Shown: positions 1-11,545 of the stretch, in pieces
Position numbering within the stretch: position 1 is the stretch's first letter
Layout: every line of letters begins with the position of its first letter
Origin: Polytrichum commune
Lineage: Eukaryota > Streptophyta > Polytrichopsida > Polytrichales > Polytrichaceae
Length of the DNA: 48,428 nucleotides
Reading direction: 5' to 3'
NCBI GenBank assembly: GCA_950295325.1
Contig: OX485804.1
Location: forward strand, 53,880,001-53,928,428
Made by a program: the position numbers and the translations under genes
The notes under the pieces: generated by a model
Told to the model about the DNA's origin: nothing
Databases searched by the model: none
The model's input: the letters and a program-made list of their open reading frames with translations, nothing else

Positions 1-3000
1 CCTCAACAAGCTAGCCTTTCTCTCCTTCATTTTCCTGCATCAAGGCATTGCTGGTGGAATACTAAGAAAGTACCATTGAATGCAAAGTACTCCTTATGAT
101 TATCATTATAGTGGTTATATTTTTTTGAATGACCTGATCATACAATAGTGAATACAATTACACACCAGGTGATGGGTATCCATTGAACTACATAGGAGGT
201 TTGCGCAATTAAGTACATACTTGATGGAGTGGTAGACATGGTAGTCCCGCCAAAAGACCATGGCTGCTCGGGTTAGTGCCTGATTCACTTCAATTGTAGC
301 TTTCTGCTGCGCTTTGTGATACTTCACATTGTCTTTCCACATTTGTATACTCTAGAAACAGGGCACACGTGAAAGGTAATTGCATCGTCAGTACACAAGT
401 CAACAAACTCCCATATCCTTGTACTGCAGAAATGGGATTAAAAATATATAAAAGGTAGTATTTGTAGAGCAGTATTCAATACATATTAGACACATGACTG
501 CAACTAGCACAGGGAATCTTGTGTATAATTTCAAGGTACAGGTTGAATGTATCATGGCACGCGATAGAGTGCCATTCCATAAGATAGTGAGTGAACTTGA
601 GAACAGAGATGTTTCAGCGAACATAATCATAACTGACCCTGGCACGTAAGCTGTGCAGATAATGCCGGAAAGCCATCTGCTTGTAAATGCGCGAATGACG
701 CTTGTGTTGCACAAAATTACGCCAATAATTGACAACCTTGTGTCCCTGTTTGAACTTTCTGTACATTATGCCCTGACTTATCCGAAGTCTATGAAGCTTC
801 ACATCGCTTATGGCTTGTCGTAGCCTACAAACAGAATTCTTATGAGAACTCATCTGTTTGCCACTGACATAGCATCTCATGGTGATGACTTCCTCTGGAC
901 ATGATAGCTAACTATGAGTGCACATGGCTTATAGAAGATCAAGATTAACATTGAATTAACCAACTGACCTTCCAAATTACCGACTGTAAATTGTCTAGTA
1001 GTGCTCATGTTAATGTCATAATAATTAATAGAATGGTAATCATAAAGTTGGAAGAGAAGGCAGCATTTGTTAATGTAAGGACCTGGATAATGTACGTTTT
1101 CGGCGCCAGATATTGTCTTGATTGATAGCCTCCTCAAACTTCATGCGTCGAACCCACTTGACATGAATGATACACCGCCATGCAGCCACAGCTTGCTTCA
1201 TTGTCATTCTGTTGATGTGTGCTTGAACAGCTGCAAACTTCTTCTTTTTAGGTCGTGCAAAGGTTTTAATCCATTTAATCCACCCGTAGAAATATAACTG
1301 CAGTGTAATTTTATACCAATGTCTTGCAGCTTTGAGACCAAATTTCTCCTCTTCCTTTTCACTCAATTTCCAATCCTGAAGAGTTTGAACCCACTTAAGG
1401 AAGAATCTCCGAGAAGTCTTGCGTTTCCAGTGTGCACAAGCCATGGCCAACTGCTCTGGCGCCTGGCGCCTTCGGATGACATAGGCAATCCATGAGTGCA
1501 AACTGTGGCCCTTTCGAGCAATTGCTTGATTTCTCAATGATATCTTGCATCTGATTTGTGCTACTGTGCATAATCGCCATGCTCTCCAGCAGTCATGGAG
1601 CACCATCTACAATAATCCAGAAAGTATCAAAATGGAATTTAAAATTTAATCAAATCAAGCCGTTTTCTTTTCACACAAGGTAGTCCGCAACCCACAAAAA
1701 CAACTTAGAATACATCAATGATCTTTGCTCTCAATCCACAAGGTCTTACAATGGAATCTGAAACACTTAGATCCAAGAAAAGTAGAGAACTGATCTCGCA
1801 TATATAGAAGAGTCTACTCATTGCATCCCAATACACAAGTCCGAGGCAAGATACATTGTGGAATCCATCAAGAGTTATTTATATATATATAGATATGGTC
1901 ATCAAACATTTATAATGGGCAGCGAATAACCCTAGACTACAATTTGCAAGACCTTGCATATCGTTCAAACTCTTAAATATACAGTGCTCATGCCCCCTCC
2001 CCACTTGACATTAGCTAAGCCTAAAAGTGGGTTCTTAAAAATGAGTGTTCACACCATCGACATTATCTAGTGCCGAGCCTAGTTGGCAAATGATGAGGCA
2101 TGGCTTAAAAGTGGAGTTTTTAAGCTAAAACTACCGACCCTCCCATCAGTACCTAGACATGAGGCAAGAATGTAGGACCTCTAAAAGTGTTGCCTCCCGC
2201 TCTTGTGATTGGTTGCTTTTAGTCTTAGCTATGAGGGCACGAGGAGCTCCATTAACAAAAACCGATGGTAAGTATTAAGGCATTTGGGGATGGGACAAAA
2301 ACTATCCAACATTCATTGGTTTGTAGATAAAGCAATGAACATGTGTGAAAGCTACTTAATTAAAACCTACTTGAAAATCTCCGGAGCAAGTTCTTGTAGG
2401 TGCATTGGGATGGCCAGACGTGTCCGCTATGACCGAGGGAGCTTTACCCGGGTTTTAGGGAAGTCTTTGGTTATTTGCTAATGTCAAGTGGGGAGGGGGC
2501 ATCAGGAAGGTTGTAGCACAAACCACGAAGAAGAACATGCAATCTGTTCCTGAATACGATTCGATGGTAGGTAGGATTGCAAAAGTCAACAAGAAAATCT
2601 ATGAGATTGAAAGCTATGGGAAAGTAGTCTACAAGAGTAGTGTACATACTCTCAGCTCATAACTCAGAGGGCCTTGGTTGCTGACTCTATGCACTTTAGA
2701 TTTTGTTCTCAAAAGGTTTTGTGAAGTCATGTACCTTGCATTGTCTATCATATGCTCGTCGTATTAAACATGCACGGTGAGTGGCCATACGCAGGATATG
2801 CATAATTTTCCTGCAACAGATAAGTCTATATTGTCTCGCAGCATGTGCCTCATTGGCTTTATCAATGCATTTCTCTCTGACTCCCTCTTGAAAATGGCTA
2901 AGAATGCGACGGCACATCGCTTGTCTTCCCATTTTTTCCACCTTTTCTTCCATTTGTTCCTGCCATGCTGAATAATTGAGATTGGCAAGCTTCTCACAAT

Positions 3001-5078
3001 GCACAATTGCTGTCTGTGTACATGGAATCATTTTTACTGAGGATTTAGGATGTATGCATTTTAGGAGGATGTTGAACCATCAGTGTGGCATTGAGACCAT
3101 CGTAGAATATTGATCAAATAATTTTACCCTCATGAGAAGGCACCGAAGCTCATTGCTGTAGTCATTAGCTTTCTTTTTCAGGTACTCTGATTCTTCTGCA
3201 ATATGTGCCAGGCGCTCCTCTAATTTACACTTGATCTCTAATGTAGTTGTCAAATCTGCCTGCATCCACCCATACGATATTTTGTAAGAGCAGAGGGTAT
3301 TTCAAAGGCATAGATTGTTCGATTTTGGATCTGACTGCACCTGGTCTGCTTTCTCATTAGACACAGCCCCAACACAGCAATGATGGTTTTAGTCGATCTG
3401 TGGAATCACAGCTAGGACTTCAATCCATAGAGCTGACGTGCATCACGGCATACTCCATTCTTGGAATAACGAACCCTTATAAAGGAGTTCTTGCTGCATT
3501 CATTAGTGGTGTATGTGTAGAAGCAATCCCATCACCCTTGTTCCTAGTGACCAGTATAGGCAACCCCCAACCCTGTTATTTCTCAAAAACGACTCTCCAG
3601 TCCGCGTTGTGAAATGGGATGTGTGTAATGAAAGCAAATGTGGTTGTCAAGCATAACCTGAGAAACAGTAGTTTAGGTTTAGTTCTTAAAAAGTGCACTG
3701 AATAAAAGCACACTGACCTCTAACTGATCGACTTTTGCCTGAGCTTCTGTCCGCATCTTCAAATCTTCACACATGGTTTGAATGCGGGTCTGCAAGGAGC
3801 TCCTCTCATTTTCAAACTCCAGCACCTTTCGATGTAATGCGCCTTCCAAGTCTTTCTTCTCTTTCTCAAGCGCTGTTGCCCTGCAAAGTTTGCCTCTAAT
3901 GAGTCCATAAAGCTGTGATGATCTGCGCCAAACTTGCTATGGATGATTTAACTTCTCTCCTTCCCTTAATTACCTCCCTTCGTTCGTGCACTTCGTATCG
4001 ATAGCAGATGAAAGCTCTTCGTATCGTGGAAGTAAAGAATACAGATGGCAATGTTTATATCTGTCGCCTGAAGAGATGTCATAATTTTCTCTTATCTTCT
4101 TACCCGTAGGGTTGAAAGGTTGAGCTTCACCCTACCTTTGAGCCAGTCGTCTTTGCAAGTCAAGTGTTTGCTCCATATCCTCGTGAAGAGTGTTGAGTTC
4201 ACTCTCAGCCCTTTCCACGTTCTCGTGATTCTGCTTCATGTACAACTCCAGCCTGCCATCCAATTCGGCCTTGTTAACAAATTCGACCTAAACAATATAC
4301 CTCTCTGCCGATGAAATAACGTCTCTCGCCGATGTGCAAATAATATGGACGACGAGAGCAACGGCTCACATTCACCTTTCCGTGCGCAATTTCATCCAAT
4401 GGATTAAGCTTGAAATGTGCGCTGGTTAACACCGTGATAAATGTTTTGAGGAGCTGCCTCACAATAATGCAAAGCCCGCCCCTCATCGAATGCAGACTCA
4501 AGATGGGTATGCAGAGGCGGAGTTTGCCACAGTTGCCCCCATGATGTATTTTATTTGCCCCACAGCTGACTTCGGAGAATCGTTGCCATGTACGTATAGG
4601 AGTCAATCCTACAACTGTTCTTAGTCGTATGGGAGACGAGGTTTTGAAACACATCGTTCTAAGACTCACATAGAAATCGAAGTAACTTCATGAACTGAAC
4701 TCAGAGAGAATGAGTGAAGTGGAAGCACCTCTCACGGAGCTGTTGGTTGATGCTCTGCAAGCGTTGCTCTCCGTCAATGTGAGCCTCCAAATCAATCTGC
4801 AATGCAGCCACTTGGCGCCGCAGCGTGGCGGCATCGGACGCAGGAGGAACCATCAATCCTTCGGCCCGCAGACGAGGCCCGACTCGAAGCGAAGGCTGAT
4901 GGCCAGCTGCAGGTGTGGGGTTACTGCCACTGGCGCCTCCAAAATTTGGACCCATCCTTGTTAAGGGGCTGCTTCCCACGGGGCTTTCTGCGGGGATGAC
5001 TGTAGACGGGGGCTTGCAGAATGCCACCGTCTTGTTGGGGCAAGAGCTGCCAGCCCCAGGACTTGTCCGGCCAGACAT
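1..5078 (-). CDS. Coiled-coil protein with Sfi1/centrin-binding-like W repeats (3' truncated)
   Basis: Nine exons chain with matching intron phases: 5078-4729, 4252-4136, 3880-3718, 3259-3128, 3013-2735, 1606-1096, 894-638, 351-221 and 34-1. They give about 658 codons, open at the left edge. Residues 1-115 are Ser/Pro/Gly-rich and probably disordered. About 90-290 is charged heptad-type coiled coil (for example QQLRER joined to LELYMKQNHENVERAE). The rest is a series of roughly 30-40-residue basic helical units, each with a Trp or Phe-Trp core: HDCWRAWRL, LHSWIAYV, FFLKWVQTL, YFYGWIKWIK, AVAAWRCII, VVNYWRNFV, AMVFWRDYH. That layout is known from Sfi1-type centrin-binding proteins of centrosomes and basal bodies; this function is inferred. 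The start at 5078 (MSGRTSP) was chosen over an in-frame ATG at 5135 because the extra residues look like leader. The exon 6 donor (GTACAT) and exon 9 are the least certain. An IQ-motif protein is the alternative. Confidence 0.72.
1991..2501. mobile_element. MITE, TGCCCCC-ended, 3-bp TSD (copy 1)
   Basis: The ends are perfect inverted copies for about 24 bases (TGCCCCCTCCCCACTTGACA and onwards), flanked by the direct repeat TCA at 1988-1990 and 2502-2504. The 511-bp body has no credible ORF. It lies in the intron between exons 5 and 6 of the coiled-coil gene. A related full copy lies at 46514-47039 in the opposite orientation. The 3-bp target duplication and small size fit a Tourist/Harbinger-type MITE. 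Confidence 0.88.
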
Positions 5079-5522
5079 GATGTTGAAGCTTACACAACTA
5101 CGGCCTCCTGGCACTCCTACAAAATGCACCGCCACCTTCCATCCTCAACATATGAGTGCAAGGAGCGTCCTCGCATCGCAACGACACTTAGCACACGGTG
5201 AACATGCTTCTTGCTTCTCGGTGCATCGGTTGAGTTCAACCCTAATGCAAGACAGACCATTCATGTCGTGAACTGTGACCACGCCACGCCATGACATGTT
5301 GGAGCGAGCTTGTACAAGGGCCTCCTGCCACTCCACAAACGGCACCTGCATGTTCAATACTCAACAAATGCATGAGAGGAGTGTGCTATCACTACAACAA
5401 CATTGAGCACTCTACAGTTAACAACAGAGATTTCACGTCCACGTCACGCCACGTTCTGTGACAGACACGTGACGTCAGACCCAAAAAGCCACGTCGGCAA
5501 GGGGTTTAATCCAACAGTTTAT
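5079..5522. other. Upstream region of the coiled-coil gene, with one dispersed repeat
   Basis: This would hold the 5'UTR and promoter of the minus-strand gene. No clear TATA box was recognised. Bases 5170-5280 match two stretches at 12072-12116 and 12150-12256, so part of it is repetitive. The right edge is the terminal repeat of the 6-kb Harbinger-type element, which therefore sits about 450 bp upstream of the start codon. Confidence 0.45.
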
Positions 5523-5575
5523 GGGGGGGCCGCACAGGGGGTTGGGTTGGGTTGGGTTGGGTTGGGTTGAATTTC
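5523..5575. repeat. Left terminal inverted repeat and GGGTT subterminal array
   Basis: G7-CCGCACAGGGGG is followed by five tandem GGTTG units. The first about 26 bases are the inverse complement of the right end at 11546-11572 with few mismatches. The array resembles, but is not, a plant telomere repeat (TTTAGGG). Confidence 0.8.
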
Positions 5576-5898
5576 CAACTAGTTTGAGTGTGTTCAACCA
5601 AACTTTTTGTGGGCCCCCCAAATGCTTGTGGTTGAGTTGGGTTGAGTTTGGATTGAATGTGGATTGAGATTTGAACCCGGTTGAAACAAAAACTCAACCA
5701 TGAGTCGCATAGGGCCATTGGTTGAGTATACAAAGAATGGATGAAGAATTGACCTCATTCACTTGGCAACAAACTATCCAAAGGAAATATAAATTAGTGT
5801 GTGCATATAGTACATGATATTGTGCATAAAAATGCTATCGAAAGTAAATATAAATTGGTCGTGCAATACTTGCAATCCCTTTGTCAATTCTAATTTGT

Positions 5899-6876
5899 TT
5901 AAGGTTTTTCTTTCAAACTATCTACTATTACACCCAAAGACGTCGCCAAATTATTTGCTATAGCTAAAAGACTTTGAACTTGTGTCGCCATTATATTGTT
6001 CCTTTGCTCTTCAATGTCCAAACGTCTTCTCTCTAAATCCATGAAACTTTGGTGTCTCTCATTTTGATTTGCAAGCATTGTGTCTCGAAATCTTGCTTGA
6101 GGTTCAAGATTTTCACTTAGTGTTTGATCTCTTTGTTTTAAAAAATACAAAGTCTCTTCTACTTCTGGATCAATCTTCTTTTTGCGTCCAATTGAAGCTT
6201 CTCCAATATTTGTAGTTTCAACTTTTCGCTTCAATTTAGACCTTTCAATACCTTCTCCAACATCTATAGTCTCAATTTTCCCTTTTAATTTTGACTTGTC
6301 ATTGTCCTCATTTCTTTCACGCCTTAAAATTTCTCCAACATCAACATGTTCAGGCTTCTTCAACGTATCCAGCGTATGAACATTCTCTTGAAACTTTCCT
6401 GATTTACCGTACCATTCATTCATTTCATCATACATATCTTTGGTAAAACCTGAAGGAAGGCCAACCTTTTTCAAATCTTTCGGATTTAATTGCCACGGAT
6501 CTCCACCCCCTGATGTGTGATCCATATATCTTTTGAACTTGTTGTACCGCTTCTGTAAATTGTCCCATTTGTTAACTAGTCTGTCTACGGTGACATCAAT
6601 TCCCATAAACATTGGAAGTGATATCATGTGACTTATAATTTCACCCCATTTTTCATTTCGACTCCTGAATTTACTATCTCCAGTTTCCACCTTTTCTCCT
6701 TTCTCTTCACGGATTTTACATTGGATCAACACCATAGTTTGTTGTTTATTCCATACAAATCTTTTTCCTTTTTCTTCAAGTTGTTTTGGTCCTTTTACCT
6801 CATGCTCTTCTGTATCTTCGGCCCCCCCTAAATCCACATGTACTTCACCTTTAGGACTTATTGGTTCTTTATCCAT
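5899..6876 (-). CDS. Harbinger ORF1: Myb/SANT-like (trihelix) DNA-binding protein
   Basis: A 325-residue ORF, uninterrupted. Residues about 38-120 form a trihelix/SANT-like domain: an aromatic entry (RFVWNKQQTMVLIQCK), then KWGEIISHM and a basic helix LVNKWDNLQKRYNKFKRY. The middle is basic and low complexity, with two imperfect repeats around IETIDVGEGIERSKLKRKVE. The C-terminal 70 residues are a predicted coiled coil (DLERRRLDIEEQRNNIMATQ). In PIF/Harbinger elements the Myb-like partner binds the transposase and the element ends and helps nuclear import; that role is inferred from position and domain. It is divergent from the protease and transposase genes of the same element. Unlike the transposase it shows no stop or frameshift. 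Confidence 0.85.
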   Translation of the reverse strand: MDKEPISPKGEVHVDLGGAEDTEEHEVKGPKQLEEKGKRFVWNKQQTMVLIQCKIREEKGEKVETGDSKFRSRNEKWGEIISHMISLPMFMGIDVTVDRLVNKWDNLQKRYNKFKRYMDHTSGGGDPWQLNPKDLKKVGLPSGFTKDMYDEMNEWYGKSGKFQENVHTLDTLKKPEHVDVGEILRRERNEDNDKSKLKGKIETIDVGEGIERSKLKRKVETTNIGEASIGRKKKIDPEVEETLYFLKQRDQTLSENLEPQARFRDTMLANQNERHQSFMDLERRRLDIEEQRNNIMATQVQSLLAIANNLATSLGVIVDSLKEKP

Positions 6877-7313
6877 GTTTACTAATTGACAGGTTATGGA
6901 AAAATTGGAGTTTTCAAATATAATAAAAAATTTAAGAACTCAAAATAACACTTTCAAATTGGTTTAATAACATATACATTGAACATGTTTATGGATATAT
7001 TTATACCTTTATGATAGTTATCTTTTTCTTTTTAAAATAAAATAAAATTAAACGTAAAGTCTGATAGTTATCATTCACTTCTCTAAAAATGTAATGCCAT
7101 CATGTATATATATTTTATGAAACTCAAAATGCACTTATAATTATAAGACTTTCCTATTTTTCACACATAAAGCTTTTACTTTAAAGCAAAAGAAAGACAT
7201 ACATTATATATGGTAAAGAGGGCCTTTAAAAATTGTAATTTGTATATGTATTTTATAGACATAGAGATTCACCCTTGTTATGAAGTAGACTTCATTAGAT
7301 ACATTGATCAACT
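6877..7313. other. AT-rich spacer between divergent transposon genes
   Basis: About 440 bp, strongly AT-rich, with no coding signal on either strand. Because ORF1 runs left and the Ulp1-like gene runs right, this spacer is the likely shared promoter region of the element. No specific motif could be assigned. Confidence 0.4.
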
Positions 7314-9566
7314 ATGGCTTCAACATCAAATTCAACTTTACTATTTTATAAGTCACCAAATACCAATTTTGAGATTGAAATTAAACAAGATGATGTTCAT
7401 AGATTGCAACCAGAAATATATCTCAATGACTGTATCATTGATTTTTATATGCAGTAAGTACCACTAATCTTCTTCCATTAGCTCCATGCAAGTATATTGT
7501 TTTTTTTAATTAATTATTGGCTCTGTCTATAGGACAGAGACTATGCATCAACTTCTTCGTTTCAAGAGCAAATTTCCTAACCACTTTGTGTTCACACTTA
7601 GACATTACTTGTTCTTGTTATTTTTGGCCCACTTTAAGTAATGTGGATGTTAACTATAGTTTTTATATATATGTACACAAGTGCTCCCCAAAATGCATTG
7701 AAAGAAATCTAGTTAACTATAGTTATTTCGGCAATTCTTGATTATTTATTTTAAAACTTTTGGCTGATAAATGAGTAACTTCAATCCTTGACCTGTATTT
7801 GAGTAGAAGGTGCACAAAATCCATGAAAGGTTTGGTATAGTGAATAGCCATGGATTCGCATGAGCAAAGTGGACATCTATAATTGTAGTCTTTCCTAGCA
7901 AAGGACAGAGCCTCACGGTTCTACCGTTTTCTTGATTAATTTCTAAAATCGTATGAAACATCGCAGGTATATGCAAAGCAAGTTGCCTTCAACAACAAAA
8001 AGGAAAATATATATTTTCTCATGCTTCTTTTTCCCAAAAATTGTCCAAGTCTCAAATAGTGTGGAGTCGTATTCATCGCTACATAGGTGGACTTGTACAA
8101 TAAATTTGTTAAAAAAACAATATATTTTCATCCCAATTAATCAAAGGTACATTTTATAAAAAAAAAAAAATTGGTATCAAATTAAAGAATTGCAATTCCA
8201 TCACAAAATAAGGTACTCTTATTAAAGAGTTTAATATTTCATTGTCTCTTCCATTTGTAATAACTTATTTATACATGTTTTTAAATTATATTTATAAGTT
8301 TTTAAGGTTTTCACTTTTTACTAAATTTGTCATTGTTTCCATTTCAGGGAGCATTGGAGCCTTATCATTATATGTAATATTGGTATCATTGCAAATCCAA
8401 CACGTACGTTACATAATCATTTAAAAAAAAATTGATGTACATAAGTAATATTATACAACTAAAGTATATTCCATTAATATTTGGAATATATTCTATATAA
8501 ATAAGATATTGTTTTAAAAAATGTGCAAAACACAATGAAGGTGGCGTCCCTTGCATTTTACATCTAAATTCTTTACAAACAATGCATACATCAGGCATAG
8601 AAGGTCCAATGCGAAGGTGCGCAACTTTGAATCTGACTTTTAAAAAAAGATTTGGATTACCTTAAGTATTTTTCTATTGACCATTGATTTGGGTTATCTT
8701 CCCTTTTTGTTTTTGCTTACCACAAATTACCCCTTAACTATTTTTTTCCTCAACATTGATTTGTAAGTACCAAGGAATCAACAAGTTATTTTTTTTATTG
8801 TAGGTATATTCAACACTATATAGAAGAAATTAATTGCTTGTCAAGTGATTGTTTGGCGAATGCAATCACTAGTATACCATTTATTACAGTTGAGGTAAGT
8901 AAGTGTGCGTTGTGATTAAAACACTGTGAAATCTTTGAAAAACCTTAAATTACAATGTATTTCTACTTTGCAATGTGGTACCAATGAACTTACTTAATTA
9001 TAATGTTTCCAGGTGCCTCAACAAATAAATGGGTATGCGGACTGTACGTACTTCATTTTGCAGAACTTTTTTTCCAATCAGCTCCATTGAAATTCAGCTT
9101 AAATGATGGATATCCATATTTTGTAAGCGCTCTATATAACTTTTGTACATTCTCTATAAAATTTATAAAAATGCATAGCAACATGTACAAGTTAATCTGT
9201 AATGTATACACGGTACAATGTTTTTTATAATTTTATATTTCATAACATAGTCATTATTGGTTGCAGTTTTCACGGCATTGGTTCTCAGCATCTGATATAG
9301 TTATGAAGCGAAGAATTATACTTGATACTATTGACACATTGAGGAATGCAAATAGTCCACCAAAAGAATATGATCCAACTCCAATACAAATTTACAATGA
9401 AGAGTTCGAAAGACATGGAGCTCATCGTATGGTATATGACATGGAAATTGAAGATGAAACACCAAGTGTTTCACGTACAATTCAAACAACAGAGTTCAAT
9501 CCTTTGGATGAGCCGTACCATGTTCCAGTACCTATATTGAATATGTCTCCTCAAAAAAAAAAATGA
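7314..9566 (+). pseudogene. Ulp1-type (C48) SUMO protease-like gene inside the transposon
   Basis: Seven exons with consistent phases: 7314-7453, 7966(7)-8146, 8348-8382, 8541-8616, 8804-8894, 9013-9122 and 9267-9566, giving about 307 codons. Ulp1/SENP catalytic-domain landmarks appear in order: DVHRLQPEIYLNDCIIDFYM (substrate-binding strand and helix), then IYIFSCFFFPKIV, LHRWTCTINLLKKQYIFIPI, then REHWSLIIICNI with the catalytic His. CILHLNSL follows, where the family has the catalytic Asp in LDSL (here Asn), then VPQQING and CGLYVLHFAELFF with the catalytic Cys-Gly. The reading frame breaks in exon 6 between VPQQINGY and CGLYVL; exon 6 is 110 nt where a multiple of three is needed. The last exon gives RHWFSASDIVMKRRIILDTI, a normal C48 tail, plus an acidic extension. 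Splice sites are intact. So it is recently decayed or inactive, not a processed copy. The start ATG (MASTSNST) is a guess. Confidence 0.85.
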
Positions 9567-10919
9567 AGATACCTTTGACATTAATAAGCACTTCGTGTTC
9601 TACATTTTTGCTTCAAATGAATGAAGTTTTACCACAAATTATGAAACAAACTTCATCACGTGAACTATTTCTTCATCATTATAATGATGAAAACTTACTA
9701 ATGGACAATTTTTACATCGACAGTGACCAAGAAGACACCTTCAACCATATAGTCATGGAATATGTGCAACTCCTTATTCTTATGAAGAAGTCATTGCTTG
9801 AGTGGGCAAATTGTTGGTATGTTAAGCCAAAATGTATGATATAGTTCACCAATTTCTTGATAAATGACTATCCTCCTGATTTATTTTTTGATTTGCTTCA
9901 TTGTAAAAAAAAAACCTTCACAAATTTGTGCAATATGCTTAGAAGAAGTTTGCAGAAGCAAAATACAAACTGGAGATTGCCAATTAGTGTGGAGAAGAGG
10001 GTTGCATGTGCATTGTTTAAATTAATGAGTGGAGCAAGAGTGAAGTTGGTATCCTAGATATTTGGAATAGGTCGATCAACTGTTCATTCAATTTTGAGGG
10101 AGTTCGTTGAAGCTATGAACCATAATCTATCATACATGGTGGATTGGCCAAATTTACAAACACTTAAAGAAACTGCTAAGGAATTTGAGGCTTTGCAAGG
10201 ATTGCCTAATTGTGTTGGAGCTTTGGATGGAACACATATATCAATTCAAGGACCTCCTCATAAATCACGCCGAGAAGATTATAAAAACAGAAAAGGACAT
10301 TATAATATTATCATGCAAGCTGTAGTGGATGCAAATTGTTGCTTCACTTATCTTCATGTTGGACTTCCATGACAAAATCATGACTCTTCTCACTTTCGGC
10401 AAACTGAATTTTACAATATGGTTGTAAATGAGCAATTAAGTGGACTTAATTGCCCACCTAATGTTTTCAATCCGCACGTAAACATACATCCCTATATAAT
10501 TGCAGATAAAACTTATCCTTTAACAACATGGCTTATAACACCTTTTAAGTCAAATCCGGGTATGCGGCTTACTACTGATTATGTGATGTTCAATACACTT
10601 CATAGTAAAACACGTGTCGTTGTAGAACGAGGTTTGGAATTTTAAAAGAAAGGTTCCAAGAGTTAAATTGCAAATCTAAATTGAAAGTTGATTTTTTAGT
10701 GGACGTAAGTGTTGTGCAATCCTTCATAATTTTTTGATTGCGAGCAAAGATAAGACTTTAACTGAAATTAAAGCATATTTAGGTATTCCAGATGATCTTA
10801 AAAGTGAAGGTGTCCTCTTAGGTGGAGAAGTAGTGGAGACCATGGAAACGCATATGTATAGTGCTCGATTGAATAGAGAGAGCATCATGGACTACATCAA
10901 ATTTTCAGGCAGAGCCTAA
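9563..10919 (+). pseudogene. PIF/Harbinger DDE_4 transposase (broken)
   Basis: Pieces in order: an N-terminal segment at 9563-9844, a helix-turn-helix region (ISVEKRVACALFKLMSG, then IFGIGRSTVHSILREF), GALDGTHI with the first catalytic Asp (about 10212-10240), IIADKTYPL with the second Asp (about 10497-10520), and VVVERG with the Glu (about 10618-10635). The C-terminal LGIPDDLKSEGVLLGGEV and MYSARLNRESIMDYI follow. Disabling changes: a stop and frame break near 9842, TAG at 10055-10057, TGA at 10370-10372 in place of the Gly of LPGxNHDS, and a one-base type shift near 10632. The catalytic residues themselves survive. It normally cuts and rejoins the element ends; this copy cannot make full-length protein. 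Confidence 0.9.
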
Positions 10920-11545
10920 AATATATAAATCAAATAGTGAAAGGCCAAATGATTGTACAAGAAATGATTTTATAATAAAGTGTATTTTCTATTGATTTTC
11001 AAATTTGTAGTCTCTTTAATTTACTATAAAATAAATGGTGTCTATTTTAAGAAATTTGACCGCATTGATCTAATTTAGGCATTAAGGTCTTCATACTAAT
11101 CTGAGCAAAATTTCATAACTGTCATGAAATGCATAATTTATAACACAAGGGTTTTCCCAAACCCCTTGGGCCTTTAGGGGTTAAACTCAAAAGGTGTAAA
11201 CTTGTGAAGTCTACCAAGAAACCTTAACCCCTTAAACGCCTCAAAATAGGGAGGATGTATGTTTGATTCACATCCTTGAATGTGGATTGAGATTTCAACC
11301 CAAGTTGGCCAAATAAGCTCAACGATACTAATTCCATTGTTGAGCTTATTTGAGCAAACTAGTGTTAAAATTTCAACCGGATGTGGGGACCACGGTGGAG
11401 AAACTTTAGGATTGGGGGGGACCACTTGGAGAAACTTTAGGATTGGGGGGGGACCACTTGCCCTAATTTTTCTTTAGGTTGAATTTTTTCTCCTTGTGCG
11501 GCCACCGGTTGAACTCAATTCCAACCCAAACCCCTCATTTTTTTC
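10920..11545. other. Right subterminal region of the 6-kb transposon
   Basis: Non-coding. It contains repeated CCACTTGGAGAAACTTTAGG units around 11390-11460 and CAACC-rich subterminal motifs that mirror the GGTTG array of the left end. Such subterminal repeats are commonly transposase or ORF1 binding sites; the assignment here is inferred. Confidence 0.5.

Noticed and set aside
2502-2660. Plus-strand open stretch of about 50 codons (RKVVAQTTKKNMQSVPEYD)
   Set aside because: It lies inside an intron of the minus-strand gene, runs on from a MITE, and has no recognised motif or start.
4274-4669. 131-codon minus-strand ORF
   Set aside because: It falls in intron 1 of the coiled-coil gene; using it would break the phase that joins QQLRER to LELYMKQ.
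5545-5570. Interstitial telomere-like repeat
   Set aside because: The unit is GGGTT/GGTTG, not the plant telomere TTTAGGG, and it forms the end of a transposon with an inverse partner at 11.5 kb.
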